A stretch of DNA of 64,000 nucleotides from Parelaphostrongylus tenuis. Lineage: Eukaryota > Nematoda > Chromadorea > Rhabditida > Metastrongylidae. Where the stretch lies: assembly GCA_019055375.1 (NCBI GenBank), contig JAHQIW010006953.1, positions 62,001-126,000 on the forward strand, read 5' to 3'. Each line of letters starts with the position of its first letter. Positions within the stretch are counted from its first letter, which is position 1. Below are positions 10,536-22,479 of this stretch, one piece after another. The translations under genes and the position numbers were made by a program. The notes under the pieces were generated by a model. The model was not told the DNA's origin and searched no databases. It was given only the letters and a program-made list of their open reading frames with translations.

Positions 10536-10940
10536 TGATAACATGTTTTGAGCCCTTTTTTCTTGAGGACTGGCATGGCTCTTATACAGTACTAGACAGC
10601 TGTTTCTCGTTTCCAGGCTCACCAATAATGCGGTGCATTTCGGTTCGCCCGATTCCTCGTAGTGGGATATATCTCCTACTTATAAAGAAATCGACGCCGA
10701 ATTATTTCAGTTACCGCATGTCGAGTGACTAAATCGCTTGACAATGCACTGATTACAGTCAAGCGCTCATGGTTAGTAAGTTGAATACCCTCATAAGTAA
10801 TGTCGATATCCCTTTGCGAGGAATCAGCTGAACCGATAGGCACCGTACTACCGATGAGCTATTGGAGGCATAACAGCTGTCTGATACGGTATAAGTGCCT
10901 TATCGGACCTTGAGAAAAAAGGCTCAGTACATGTTTTCAG
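10536..10940. repeat. Fold-back element, long inverted arms
   Basis: The left arm (10536-10690) runs from CTGATAACATGTTTTGAGCC through CTTATACAGTACTAGACAGC to CCTCGTAGTGGGATATATC. The right arm (10795-10940) is its diverged reverse complement, ending GGCTCAGTACATGTTTTCAG. The arms are about 150 bp and the centre is unrelated. The same family is at 19075 (single arm), 39023, 48965 and 61335, and as minimal hairpins at 5942 and 61018. No coding sequence is present; it is probably a non-autonomous element. Confidence 0.65.
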
Positions 10941-11034
10941 CTGTTAACTTTATTGATTTCTTCATTCTATTTTGATGTCGAATCTGCTTTATCTATCTCT
11001 CCTTCAGTTGTGCTTAAGTTTTGGATCGTAAAAT

Positions 11035-11885
11035 TGGAGGTAGCGCAGTAGTTGAGTTGCACAAGACGGGAATTAAAACGGCCGACATTGTTAAATTCTA
11101 GTGATTTTAAACCAGCAAGTTTTTCTGCAAAGTTTTTTTTACAGTACCGTGAAAGCTTTCAAAGAAACTAGAGAGATTGAGAATATCCTCGAAAAAGTCA
11201 GCCAACTACCTTGTGTACTTCGAAAAACATTCAAAAGATCCGCTGCCAAGTTCAGCGAAATTCGGAGCGTTCGGTATGCAAAATGCCTCTAGGGAAGCTC
11301 GGGATGAATGAGTAGAGCGTCCAACACAGTGTCAAAAATAAGCTGAAATTGCGCAGTTACAAGATAGCCCATGTTCACTTTCGGGGCAAACAAGTAAAAA
11401 AAAGCGGTTTCCAAAGGCTAGTCGAATGAGTTATTTGTTTGGTAGCTGATGCTCGTTTGCCGAAGATGTATTTGCAAGATATTTACAGTCGATCTACTCC
11501 ACAATCGCGAGAATCAAAATCACTTTTTCCAAAAGAGTCAATTGAAGTCCATAGTAGCAAAAGCCATGGGCCGCAGTCATGTTCCGGCCTTTGAGATGGT
11601 CTGGCTAAGTATTTGCGCCACTAGAAAGACTGCGCTGGTCTCCAACAACACAAATCAAAATCAGTATTGCTAGCTATCATTACCAAGTATTACACGTGTA
11701 TTGGAGCCTTATACTACTGAACACTTTAGTGCGGACGGATTTACGTTTCAGCAGGACTGGGCTCCCGCACATTCGCCCTCTCAAAGACTGCCATTTTCCG
11801 AGAGCTTTCCGAGTTTCTTGGGCAAAAGCACTTGGTTCTGAGTGGAAGCCACACTGGATCAGTAAGCTCCATTATTGTTCAACGA
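11035..11885 (+). pseudogene. Tc1/mariner-superfamily transposase, heavily decayed
   Basis: Fragments in several frames follow the order of a Tc1/mariner transposase. At 11045-11095 an N-terminal helix-turn-helix-like string reads VVELHKTGIKTADIVKF. At 11140-11290 come KAFKETREIEN and KFSEIRSVRYAKCL. At 11400-11500 is a KKRFPKASRMSYLF-like stretch. At 11740-11780 is FQQDWAPAHS, the segment around the second catalytic Asp. Several stops and frameshifts make it inactive. It would have cut and pasted DNA through a DD(E/D) catalytic core. Terminal inverted repeats were not identified. Confidence 0.75.
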
Positions 11886-12002
11886 TATAAACATTTTTGA
11901 AATTTTGAAAGATTTACTGAGCATGTGTGGTGCAGTCGTACTTCTATTTTTAACGAAATGGTGGCCCATTTAATACTAACAAGCATTTTTGACACTTATT
12001 TT

Positions 12003-12041
12003 GTCGTTTTCAGTACTATCCATCTCACTTTCATGTTCAAA
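12003..12041 (+). repeat. Left direct repeat (candidate target-site duplication of RTE copy 2)
   Basis: The sequence TCGTTTTCAGTA ... CATGTTCAAAA at 12003-12041 recurs at 13741-13779 with two mismatches in about 39 bp, exactly bracketing the truncated RTE copy. RTE copy 1 lacks this sequence at either end, so it belongs to the insertion site and not to the element. Confidence 0.7.
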
Positions 12042-13740
12042 ATTCCGATACCCTGACGGAACACTTACAGCTTCGAGAAGTGCTATGGAGAAAATCATCC
12101 ACCAATACTACTCGGATCTCTTCGCTAGCCATGTCCTCTTATCGTCATATAAATTGAAGGAGGACGAATATGTCGTCCCACCGGTTCCTTCTTCCGAAAT
12201 CCGTCATGCTATATCGTCGGTGAAGAACAGAACAACACCCGGTCCAGACAGGATTAGACCAGAACAGCTGAAGAATCTGCCGCCAGTTCTCATCAACACC
12301 CTGGCTCGGCTCTTCACGCGCTACCTGTCAGAATGCAACGTCCCCATTCAATGGAAAACCAGCAAGACCGTATCGTTGTTCAAAAAGGGAGACCTTCACA
12401 ACATAGGCAATTATCGCCCAATCTGCTTGTTGTCCGTTGTCTATAAACTCTTTACTCGAGTCATCCTAAACAGGATTGACAGAACACTGGACGAAGGACA
12501 GCCACGCGAGCAAGCAAGGTTCCGAAAAGGATTTAGTACCATAGACCACATCCACACGATTACAAGACTCATTGAAGTTTCACGAAAGTGCAAACAACCA
12601 CTCTGTCCCACTTTCATCGATCTGAAGAAAGCCTTTGATACAGTGGAAACAGAAGCGGTTATAGAGGCTCTGGATAACCAGGGCGTCCCTACTCGGTAAT
12701 AATGATCCTTCGTGAGCTTTATAAAGATTTCACGACCAAAATATCTCCATTCTACAACAATATCACCATTGACGTAAGTAGACGGGTTCGACAAGGCGAT
12801 ACAATTTCGCCAAAACTATTCACTGCCACCCTACAAAACGTCGTGCGAACATTGAAATGGAACGAAATGGGAGTGGAAATTGACGGTCGACAATTAAACC
12901 ATCTTCGCTTTGTTGACGATATCGTTCTCATAACACCAAATATCAGCCAAGCGGAACGATGTTGACGATTTCGATAACGCCTGTGGAAAGATTGGTCTTC
13001 AACTGAATCTAACGAAAACAATGTTCAAGAGAAACGGATGGGTTTCTAATGTCCCATTCACGCTCAACGGAACGACAATCTCCGAATGCTCCAGTTACGT
13101 CTAATTAGGTCGTGAAGTTAACATGATGAACGACCTAGCTCCAGAGTTGAGCAGGAGGAAACGAGCGGCTTGGGGAACGTTTAAGAGCATCGAAGATGTA
13201 GTGAAGAGGACAAAGAACATCCGACTCCGTGCCCACCTTTTCGCTCGACAAGTATCCCTGCCCTAACGTATGCAGCAGAAACCTGGTCGCCTACGTAAGC
13301 AGGATGAAAGATCACTTGGAGTTATCGAACGCGCAGTCGAAAGGTCAATGCTAGGAGTATCCCACATCTTGCAAATGAGAGAAAGGATCCGAAGTTCCTA
13401 CCTACGTCAACTATCGAAAATCGGAGACGCCGTTCTACACGTCAGGATATCGAAAATAAGAGGGGCCGGACACGTGATGCGCTTCAACGACAACCGATGG
13501 ACGAGAGCCGTTACCGACTGGATTGCCTCGGGACGTCAAGCGCTCTAAAGGAAGACCACTGACCCGTTGGTCCGATTTCTTCACGAAGGCGATGGAAGAA
13601 AGATATGATGCTCAGCGAATCCCTAGAGCGAGGAGGACCCACTAGGCTACTCTTACACGCGATAGAGAAAAATGGAGTTGTTGGTACCCGCTCGAGTCAC
13701 TCGATGATCAACGGGACGACAGGTGATACAGGTGATATTA
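12042..13740 (+). pseudogene. RTE-clade retrotransposon, 5'-truncated copy
   Basis: The copy begins inside the connector (RYPDGTLTASR) and runs through the RT to the C-terminal tail and the GGTGATACAGGTGATA 3' end. RT is readable at 12042-12699 and, after a frameshift, at 12702-12965. The catalytic box reads FVDD where copy 1 has FADD. Further indels occur at about 12960, 13100, 13250 and 13545. It is similar to the minus-strand copy at 6790-10185 but in opposite orientation. The truncation, flanking direct repeats and 3' tandem tail are as expected from target-primed reverse transcription. Confidence 0.9.
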
Positions 13741-13779
13741 TCGTTTTCAGTATCATCCATCTCACTTTCATGTTCAAAA
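13741..13779 (+). repeat. Right direct repeat (candidate target-site duplication of RTE copy 2)
   Basis: Matches 12003-12041 with two mismatches. It begins directly after the element's 3' GGTGATATTA tail. Confidence 0.7.
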
Positions 13780-15369
13780 GTCGAATATTTCAATAAAATA
13801 GGTTTATTATTATCAATATTTACAAAGCTCACCGGCTACGGTCATCATGATTCTTTTTCGTTATAATGCCAAAGTTGATTGACCTCTTTGTGTGGTCAGT
13901 GATAACTCGCTCCTACGGTATGAAGACTGACAAAAATCTCACCAGTAAAGCTCTTAGCGCTGAATTTTACTTTTCTTCTGAATGGAAAATCCATTTGAAG
14001 TATTTCTGCGCCTTAACTTTTCCGATTTGGTGAACTGTAAGTAATCTCACGACCATGCCTATCAAACAATGGTGTAGCTGGAATTTTTTTCAGCGCATAT
14101 CTGGCATTCGAGTAGTCCGCCCTTGGCATTCTCTCTGCTCTTTTGATATGCTATCCTGTAATCAGCGCTGTAATCAGTTATTTCTCGGAGATAAATGTTG
14201 CTTTCTTCTTGAGTTTGAAATTTTCACACCACTTTTTAACATCTATTTCTGCGCCTAATTTGAGCTTTCCTCTCATATAATAGCGGTAAAAAAAGGTGCT
14301 GGTTCGACCCGATCCCCTAACGCTCTTCTGCAACCTCCTGAGAATAACTGGGCCAGATTATCTTTGAGATGCCGGTGGGAGATACTCGGTCGGTATTCAG
14401 CAACATTCATGAAGAAGTTCGATCTTTGAGCGGCAGTTGAAACAACACGCGAAATGTCATAATGTTCGAGGACCACTGAACGCTAAATGCGGAGAAATGA
14501 ACTTGAAACCCGACAACACCTATACGCAGGCATAGTTGCAAGTGCACAACGATGATTACTCTGGAGTGACTGCCACGATTCTCAGGATTTAGAGAACCTC
14601 AGCGCTCAAAACCCCAGGTGTTTCGAGTAAACACCAAGGAGTTCAGAAATGCAGGAAGGACGAATGCCTTAATATCACGTGTGACCATTTCGTCGTTCGA
14701 TTTTTTAGATGGCTGAGTTTGAGCGTTACAGCACGCTGTAAACATGCTAGTCTTACATTTAACAACGCGGTATAAGGTTTTCCTCTTGCAGAGAGGCGTT
14801 TATATGTAAAACAAATTTTTACTAGCTTTGTGGACGATCTAGCGAGCTAAACTAAAAGCATTACATAAAATACATCCATGCTTTGGAGAAAACGATGTCG
14901 CTGTGACATCATCCATCGAATGAGCGTAACTGCAACAGCGATGGGTAGTGTCAACATCACGTTAAGTAGGCGAGGGTAGTACTCATGAATCGTTCATCCG
15001 TGAGGGCTTCTCCAGTTGTTGACTCATTAATGGGCTTCTCCAACTTACTTCTGTACAAAATGTTTCAATGGATATGAAATATCTATTAGAGTGTTTTTCG
15101 TACGTATAGGAACCAAAGATTATTGTTTCAACAAAAAGTTGTATGACATAATTGTGAATTTCCTTTTTCTTCCACATATCAACTAACATGCGGTTAACCC
15201 TTTCGAAGCGGCGTGTATTCATTTGAAAACGCGAATATCCTAAGGGTTTTATTTCCCTGAGTGGAGTTTTCTTTTAGACTTCCAATAATTATCTGCTAAT
15301 CAACCAGATTTTTTCTTTCATCTAATCGCTTTTACCGGTGGAATGATGTTATAATATATACAATGATGT
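13780..15369. other. No supported gene
   Basis: About 1.6 kb of mixed AT-rich sequence. The short open frames (14055-14258 +, 14273-14476 -, 14983-15222 -) carry no motif, and I saw no repeat arms. Confidence 0.35.
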
Positions 15370-15480
15370 GGAGTTTAGTGCAAACTTTTGTGCCAGGCAG
15401 GACTCGGACCCGCATTTCACCCTGCCGGAGACGTGTGTTCATACCCTCGCACTACCGACTCCTGTTCTGACACCACTCTT
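15370..15480 (-). repeat. tRNA-like SINE unit
   Basis: On the minus strand: left flank AAGAGTGGTGTCAGAAC, A-box region GGTAGTGCGAGGG, B-box region GGGTCCGAGTCCTGCC, right flank AAAAGTTTGCACTAAACTC. The flanks are partly complementary to each other, as in the copies at 21339 and 26761. Upstream is the family tail ATGATGTTATAATATA. Confidence 0.6.
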
Positions 15481-15870
15481 TATTTGGTAGTTATCTCATA
15501 ACATCCAAAACCGGCAATCTTGGCCGTGATCTTAATTACCGAAAAAGCCTTTTTAACTTGCCGTAGTAGCAAATCAAAGACACGTTTAACCTTTAATTTG
15601 CTTTGTCTGCTCAGCTGGCGTTTGTGCTTAGGTCTCCATCAGATCTTTACTGCCTAATCAAAAGCTTGGAACATGTTAACTCTGAGACCAAAATTAGCTC
15701 CTCAAAGACCTTCATAGCGTTATGTAAGAATAGAATGAGGGGTACGTTTCAGCCTCAATTTTTCTCGCACATAAGAGTTATTGGGTCTCCAACCAAGTTT
15801 CCAAACCTGACTCAAAAATTCAAAAATCTGTTTTTTTAAGTAATCGAAAGTATCATTTAGCATTAATCAA
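15481..15870. other. No recognisable feature
   Basis: A 78-codon plus-strand frame at 15603-15839 has no motif or splice context. Nothing else is supported. Confidence 0.35.
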
Positions 15871-15979
15871 AGTTACTTGAAATTGATAGTATTTTCAGTA
15901 CATTTCGCACTGTTATGATCTTTTCTATACTCCTAAGAGATAGAAGATAGCACTGAAAATACTATCAATTTCGAGTAAT
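15871..15979. repeat. Inverted repeat / hairpin with 28-bp arms
   Basis: Left arm 15871-15899 (AGTTACTTGAAATTGATAGT then ATTTTCAGT) and right arm 15952-15979 are reverse complements with one or two mismatches, separated by about 52 nt. It may be a small MITE or a hairpin RNA locus. No related copy was noticed elsewhere in the window. Confidence 0.5.
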
Positions 15980-16075
15980 AGTAATTAGAATAGCTGTCAA
16001 CTCAACTGGGTTTATAAAGCGAAATCGCATACCCGACCAAACCTGTCAAAGGTTGGTGGCTGATAGCTAACATTG

Positions 16076-16205
16076 AGATGTTGAAGAATGAGTGGGTCGG
16101 GCAAAATGTATCTCAGTGGTGTAGTGGTAGAGCACGCGTCCCCGGATAGGATGAAACGTGGGTTCGATTCCCGCCTGAGGTCGGGTTTTTGCTGGCCACT
16201 TTATT
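16076..16205 (+). repeat. tRNA-like SINE with intact cloverleaf potential
   Basis: The core at 16110-16181 is 72 nt. A 7-bp acceptor stem pairs ATCTCAG with CTGAGGT. The A box is TGGTGTAGTGG. A 5-bp anticodon stem pairs CGTCC with GGATG around a 7-nt loop (CCGGATA), and a 5-bp T stem pairs GTGGG with CCCGC around TTCGATT. The D stem is imperfect and loop position 33 is C, not U. The outer flanks GAGTGGGTCGGGCAAAA and TTTTTGCTGGCCACTT are complementary. It shares GAGATGTTGAAGAATGAG with the copy near 38640, so it is a repeat member and not a bona fide tRNA gene. The A and B boxes could still drive Pol III. Confidence 0.65.
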
Positions 16206-19074
16206 CTCTTAGGATCAATAAAAGTATTCATCGTCTAGGGCTTTTAGAATCTTCCGGATCTGCTCGTTTGAACATTGGAAGTCATCGGCCAAATTACAGG
16301 TTGATAAAGTCGGATCTTCTCCAATCGCTCCATTGATTGCTTCTTGATTTCGATTCACGTGGTCTTCCAGATCTTGGTTGATTGGCCAAATCAAGATCTA
16401 CATTGTGAAACTTTGTAGATCACTCATGCACCATAGTTCTACCCACAAATTGGCGGCCTTCCATGATTGATGTTGTCAAATGCAGTTTGAAATTTGTGTC
16501 CCAGTTGAAACTTGTAAAGCAGTAAGTTGCGAATGACTTTCCGTGATGGCTCTAGTGTAGGACAATTATGTGCAAAATTATACCACACGATGCGCAAAAA
16601 AAATTCTGCACAATGTATGTTGGAGAAAAATTTGTGTTCAGGTGAAATTTTTTATTTTCTGGATCAAGTTCTGAAACATAATTGGAGACCTAATACGAAT
16701 GCATCATAAGCATATGATCGTGCACGAAAAATTGTGACGTACTGAAAAATTTTTGGCAGTAGTCAAAAATTTTTCTTCAGAAAAATCCAATTAAATAATG
16801 AAGCGAGAACGCTGTGGCCGAGAGATCGTGATGCTCATCGCGGCAAGCGTGGAGCCGAGCTCCAGCCCATAGCTCTCTGCGGCAGTAAGAAAGCGATTCG
16901 AATGTCAGAAGTACTGGGGTCCGCATAGTAAAAAAACTCTGATGACGAACCAATTAAAGGGCTAAAATAACAAAATCACGCACTCTTGAGGCGACAATTG
17001 GTATCACTGGACATTGCGCATTTGAGAGGAGTGCGATTTTGCTATCTAGTTAGAAAAGTTTTCTCTTAAGAAAAAATTTTTTGGTTTCTCGTATCTCTTT
17101 GTTCTTTCATATTTTCTGTATATATCCTCTCATGTTTTGGTGCATATCGCCCCTATAGCGCACTATAAAAGTTTCTCTATAAATCAAGTTTATTTTCAAG
17201 ACTGTGGCTCTCAACTATCAAATAATTATAGATTTTTAGTGAAAAATAACACACGGATGTTAGGCGAGCGCACAAAACAAACTACAGGTAAAATATAATT
17301 TTATTTTCAGTGCTACGACGCGCTAAGAAGTTTTCCAGAAACGTGCAGTACTGAAGCGATCATTTTTCGAGGTATCGAACATTTACTTACTACTACTTAA
17401 AAACAGGTGAAAAGCTTTCTCTAACAAAAAGATCTCTGGAACATCGTGGCTCTTCAAACATACTCGCCGTCCCGAAAGAGTAAATATGAGTGTGCCAGAG
17501 GTTAGTGTACAATAGTGGCTGAGAAGTACTGCGTTGCTCACGTTAACTAGTATGGTTTCGCACCTCGACTTGCTTCCTCCACGATCAGAAAAATGAGTTC
17601 TTTACCGCCAATTCAACCCACTTTTTTCTTGAGGTCTTTCGTTTGATGGTGAGTTTCCAGTAGACATTTGGTAATCTTTCGAAAGTGAAATTTTGATGAT
17701 TTCAAAACGTACATGGTTCTTGGAAGGCTTTTTTAGTGCCTTCAGTAGTGAGAATAATATTGTCACACGCAGCGCACGCTATCGGGCGCAATTTCGATAA
17801 ATAATCAAAATGATTCTCCGTTTCACAAGGGTCTTTAGATTTTTTATTGAAGTTGTTAAAGAAACATTGTTCTATTAGTTCCGGAAGGTTTAAGCTTTCA
17901 ATTATTTTATATTGCTAAATAGCCGCGTTACCGAGCTAAAATACAAGCAGCCTAAGCACATGCATGAAAAGCATCCTAATGTAGAGAAAATTTTGGAGCA
18001 TCATCATCGTACATCCCATCTGGACCTTTCACAGAACGGAGAAAGACCTTGAGATCAAATAACAAAAATCGCGAGCCCCATATAAATCACGCTGCGCGAT
18101 CGATTGAGCCATCCCAAAAAAGCGATCATTGCGGGTTCTATAAAGACCTTTTCAAACGGAAACTGGTTTCAATATCGCCGAAATTTGTGCTATCGAATGA
18201 ATCCGCATAATGTGTTGAAGAGCCATCTACAATTTCTAGCCGTGCATACGGAGCATCTGAGTGCGCCTAGTGTAAAGCTTCGTTTTTGTCGCTACAGCTG
18301 CCTATAAAAAATTCTTTCAAAAACTATAGTTTTGAGGCTCTAAAACTTTCGAGATTTAAGCTATCTAATGACAACTAAAAGCCCAGGAAAAAAATGACTA
18401 AGACGTTGCCCTAAAGGGCAGAAAATGACGGAAAAGAACCGAGACTAGCTATCAGAGCATAAAAAACAATTACATGATACTTTACCAACTTTTCTCTAAC
18501 TTCAATATCACTAATCAATCACATCTTCTTCGCTGATTGAGCCCGTAGCAAGATATTGTCAAAAACGAACTTATTCGGCAAACGTCGCGACGGATTTTGT
18601 CATCATCACGGCCGATATTCACGTCGATTGCGCACAGTCGTCCATCTTAGTTGTCGACTAAGTCAATTTTTCTTCGTTGGACACCGCTCAAACGAAGAAC
18701 CTCAGCTAGCAAATCCCTTTCTACAAGTTGATAGCATTTCTTTCTCACCGGACAATCCATCGTACAGCAGTCGGTATGATTATTTCCTTTATAATAGGAC
18801 TTCACCAATGAGGCAATTTGTTCAAACGATGCGCACTGAAGAAGATTTGACTCGATGAAAAACGAAGATGAAGACCACAACAAAGACGAACAGTGTCGAC
18901 AATAGATTAGAATCATCCACTTTGAAGATGAAGAAACGCGTTGAAGCGTTAGACGAACAAATATGTTTTCTATGAACTTTGTGTTACGAGCTAGTCATCA
19001 AAGAATATATGACAGATGACACGTCGATAGGCTTCAAACGTTATTCTTGGAACCAAAAATTACCTGATGAGGAT
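16206..19074. other. About 2.9 kb without a supported gene
   Basis: AT-rich. The 100-codon frame at 18556-18858 (+) has an Arg/His-rich start but no recognised domain. A GC-richer patch at 16800-16930 resembles a decayed tRNA-headed SINE but is too weak to call. Confidence 0.3.
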
Positions 19075-19255
19075 ATAACACGTTTTGAGCTGTTAGGTCT
19101 AGTGCTATTCAAGCACCTGTTCCGTCCTATTGGAACACATCAGTAGCACCCTCCCTCGGTACAGCCTATCCCCTGAGGTTGAATAATCCTCTATAAAGGA
19201 ATTGACGCCGGGTAATAAATCAGCCCAAGTCAGATGATGGAGTTACTGACAGTGG
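19075..19255 (+). repeat. Single arm of the fold-back family
   Basis: ACACGTTTTGAGCTGTTAGG, then AAGCACCTGTTCC, CATCAGTAGCACC and CCTATAAAGGAATTGACGCC-type blocks follow the same order as the left arm at 10536 and the arms at 39023 and 61335. No opposing arm is found nearby. Confidence 0.45.
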
Positions 19256-19281
19256 TGACCAGTTACTGACACACTATTATA

Positions 19282-19297
19282 ATATATATATATATAT
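19282..19297. repeat. (TA)n microsatellite
   Basis: A run of about eight TA units. Confidence 0.8.
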
Positions 19298-20084
19298 GGG
19301 CTGAATTTGGGCTTTTGAGCAATATATGACTAATGGCTAAGATCACGTTTTGCTAATCTCACGTATTCAAAACAACGTCAACATTTCTATAAACTGGCAC
19401 GTTCAAAAAGTCCATTCAATATTAAGAACAAAGAAATCGTTAAGCATTTCTTGAAGAACTTCGATGTCTCATTACGTCATTGTCTCGGCGTCCTTCACAA
19501 AAAAAAGAAAATAGATTTCCGGGACAATGAGTAAGATCGACTTTCCGTAGTGTTTCACGCTCGTGTTTCATGACGATCCCTTGCCATTCGTCATCTTGTT
19601 TACGGCCAATTATCAAAATTTACTACTTCCCTCTGCGGTATTATTTTTCAAGCCAAACGGGAAAATACAGTCTGTGCTCAAACAGACTATCAAATCGCTC
19701 CTAACTTTCGAGAAAAATCATCCATCATGCGAGCATCAAGGTGTCAGATGGACGATACGAGAACGTCAACTTTGACTTTATACATTATTCGACCATTCCG
19801 TAACCAATGATCATCCTGAGTGATGGACTCGTCACTTCAGTGATTTTAGCGGGACATAATGTATCTTAGGAGTCAATACTCTTTCAGAAGTTTTCACCTG
19901 AAGAACTTTTTGATATGCATTATACAGAGTCGGCATAGCGTTACGGATGACCTCCTAAGCAAATTCATGGCCATGGAAATCTTGCCCAACCTGACAATCA
20001 AATTTTATTTCTATGTGATAATTTAGTAGGTGAAGTAGGAAAGAAGATTAAACCATACAGAAATCGACAAAGTGAAAGCAAATC

Positions 20085-20815
20085 GAGCCGTTAGGAACAG
20101 CTCGAATTGGGTGGCTCTCAGATTACGAAGACCAGCTCATATGTGTACCTTGAGCGTTCATTGAACATGAAGAATAACACGAGGGAGGATCTTAACAGAA
20201 GAACGAGAGCAGCGTGGGCCGCTTTCGGGGCTCTCGGAAGGCCACTGACCACATAACGGACCCAAAATTATGCGCTCACCTTTTTGATTCGACAGTCCTC
20301 CCAGCGCCCTGTTATGCAGCAGAGTCGTGGTCTGATTTTTAGACCACGTCAAGACTACTGCGAACAACTTACAGAGCGCATGAACGATGTTTTCTAAGAT
20401 TCAGTCTGCACTCACAACACCTAGGCGGCTTGGGCCAGCTCAGATCTTCGAATCTTACCTCATTTTCATGATCCAAAAGAACGAGCGTCAATAGCGAAAA
20501 ACAGATGGACTGGCCATACAGTAAGAAAATTAGACGACGATGGACGAAACGAACTGTAGAGAGGAACCACGTTAATACACTTGCCAGCGGTGACGGCAAC
20601 ACACACGTTGGACGTACGTGTTTGTTAGAAGAGTTTATCAGCTGTACTCGCAACTCCCGATATTTCGCAGATTGCAGTATAAATTTCTGGTCAGTCACCA
20701 TGCTCGAATCAAGCCACCACTATGGACGACAATCGCGAGAAGAAGAAGCGAATGAAAAATGTGCTGGGATTCCTACATTTCATAAAGACCGTCCAAGTAT
20801 CTAAGAAAGTACAAC
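20085..20815 (+). pseudogene. Remnant of a second RTE-like LINE family, 3' half
   Basis: Decayed frames preserve the order of the region after the RT palm: a TSSYVYLERSLNMKNN-like stretch, REDLNRRTRAAWA, a segment around ALTFLIRQ, ERMNDVF, KNRWTGHTVRKLDDD, and a DNREKKKRMKNVLG-like tail. Many stops and shifts are present. The wording differs from the RTE copies at 6790 and 12042 (NRRTRAAWAAFG against SRRKRAAWG), so it is a distinct family. It is shared with the minus-strand remnant at 24090-24845. Confidence 0.65.
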
Positions 20816-21338
20816 AATGTGTTTGTGGTTGCTGTTTTATCATTAAGTTCTAATCTTGCTTAACTCTTCATTTCTCCGAGGTTAGCAAATTGACACCAAA
20901 GATGTCAGGAGGATAGCAATAGTGAATTAATAGAAAAGCCACTGCATGTCAATGTATAGATTAGATGTGCATTTAGTCACCTTTAACGATGCTTAGTGAA
21001 GCTGAATGCATGACCCACCTTTTTATGAATATCTCTAAGAAACTGATGCCTTTATCTTCAATCTCTCTCCTATATTGGAAGGTCAAAGATATTCAGGTGT
21101 TGCTTCGATCCCATCCAGGCTCATCAAGCCCTTGCAAGGCCTGGGACTTGCAACGTGATTTCTCTTGCACAATCAAACATTCTCTAATCCATGTAAAAAT
21201 GCCTCAGTAGGACTATCCCAAGACGCCCGAGGGAATCTACTTAACCATTACACCAGCGTCTGCCTTCACTCTTCTATGTCGAAGATAGATCAAGCCAGTG
21301 ATGTGTTATACACATGCCATGTGTTATAGACGTGATGT
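20816..21338. other. No supported gene
   Basis: Mixed sequence with a 73-codon frame (20989-21210) and no motif. A CAAATTGACACC...GGAGGATAGCA string near 20890 resembles a fragment of the 300-bp SINE body. Confidence 0.3.
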
Positions 21339-21568
21339 AGAGTGATGTGCAAAACTTTTGGGTCAGGCGTGACTCGAATTCTCATCTTATTATATGCGGG
21401 AGTGCATGCTCTAACCCGTCGCACTGCTAACGCGCATTTTGTCATCAGCTTAGAAAGAGTGATGGCAAAACGGGCACGTAGTGCAACGGATTAGAGCAGG
21501 CACTACCGGATCGAATAAGAAGCGGGTTTCAGTCCCGCGTGACGCACAGCTTTTGCACATCACTCTAC
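21339..21568. repeat. Head-to-head pair of tRNA-like SINEs with outer inverted arms
   Basis: A minus-strand unit (21339-21452) abuts a plus-strand unit (21454-21568). The outer ends AGAGTGATGTGCAAAA (21340) and TTTTGCACATCACTCT (about 21552-21567) are perfect reverse complements, and each unit also has its own inner flank (GTCATCA / AGTGATGGCAAAA). The plus unit has B box GGTTTCAGTCCCGCG and ends TGACGC. The 230-bp element could fold into a large cruciform with tRNA-like tips. Confidence 0.65.
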
Positions 21569-22479
21569 ATCCCTGGAAATATCCACAGCATCATATCACA
21601 GCTAAAAGCGGTTAAACAAATTAAAATTCTCGTCAATCATCCAAAAGACGTGCTCTGGCGACGGTAGCTGTTGCGCCGTATCGAGTCACACCTCGCTTAC
21701 CAACACCGAAGCCTGTAGCCGTAAGCAGTCAAAGATGTTAGTGTCTGAGAAAATTCATGATGTCGTTCGTCAACAACAATTATTTGATTGGACCTGGCAC
21801 AAAGACAAATACAATGGTGATTAACAACAGATCTCGTTGTCGCGTAATATCAAGATAACAGCAAAAGATATTCCTTTCTAACCTTCTGTTAATGTAGAGG
21901 AGAACATATTTGGCGATATCTAATGCATAAATTATTGGTGCTGTCTTCATACTGATTAAACTACCTTGCGAAAGATTGATGGAACATCTATTGCGCTAGA
22001 TAGTTGTACTGAAGTGTTGATACCTACTGAAGAAAGGTGCTCTTCTGCGATCTATGATCCGGCGCTAAGCGCAAATATAAGAACTTCGGTATTGCACATT
22101 CCATCTAATGTACTTTTAGCACTGAAGATTTCATATACATCTTTTCATGATTTGCACATCTTGATTTGCTGGACATGATTTTTGCGAAATATTTTTGATA
22201 TTTCTCGACTATCACTTGATTTCCCCTTGAAAATAGGAAGCTAAATAAGTGCTGTTTTATTTTCCATGGAGAGGTCAACATTGGAATTGTGTTCTTCTAA
22301 CTGTTTACAAAGAGCGATGACGTCTTGGGTAATATAGTTGACCTATACAGGTCAGCAAATCTGCATATACTCGATCCAGTATAGGAGCTCTCTATCGAAC
22401 TTGAGACCACCTTGTTAGAAGTGGGTATGTAGGCGCAGAAGAATCACGGCGATGTAGTGTGCGAATAGTGACATAATCC
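21569..22479. other. No supported gene
   Basis: No motif-bearing frame, splice pair or clear repeat was seen. Confidence 0.35.
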
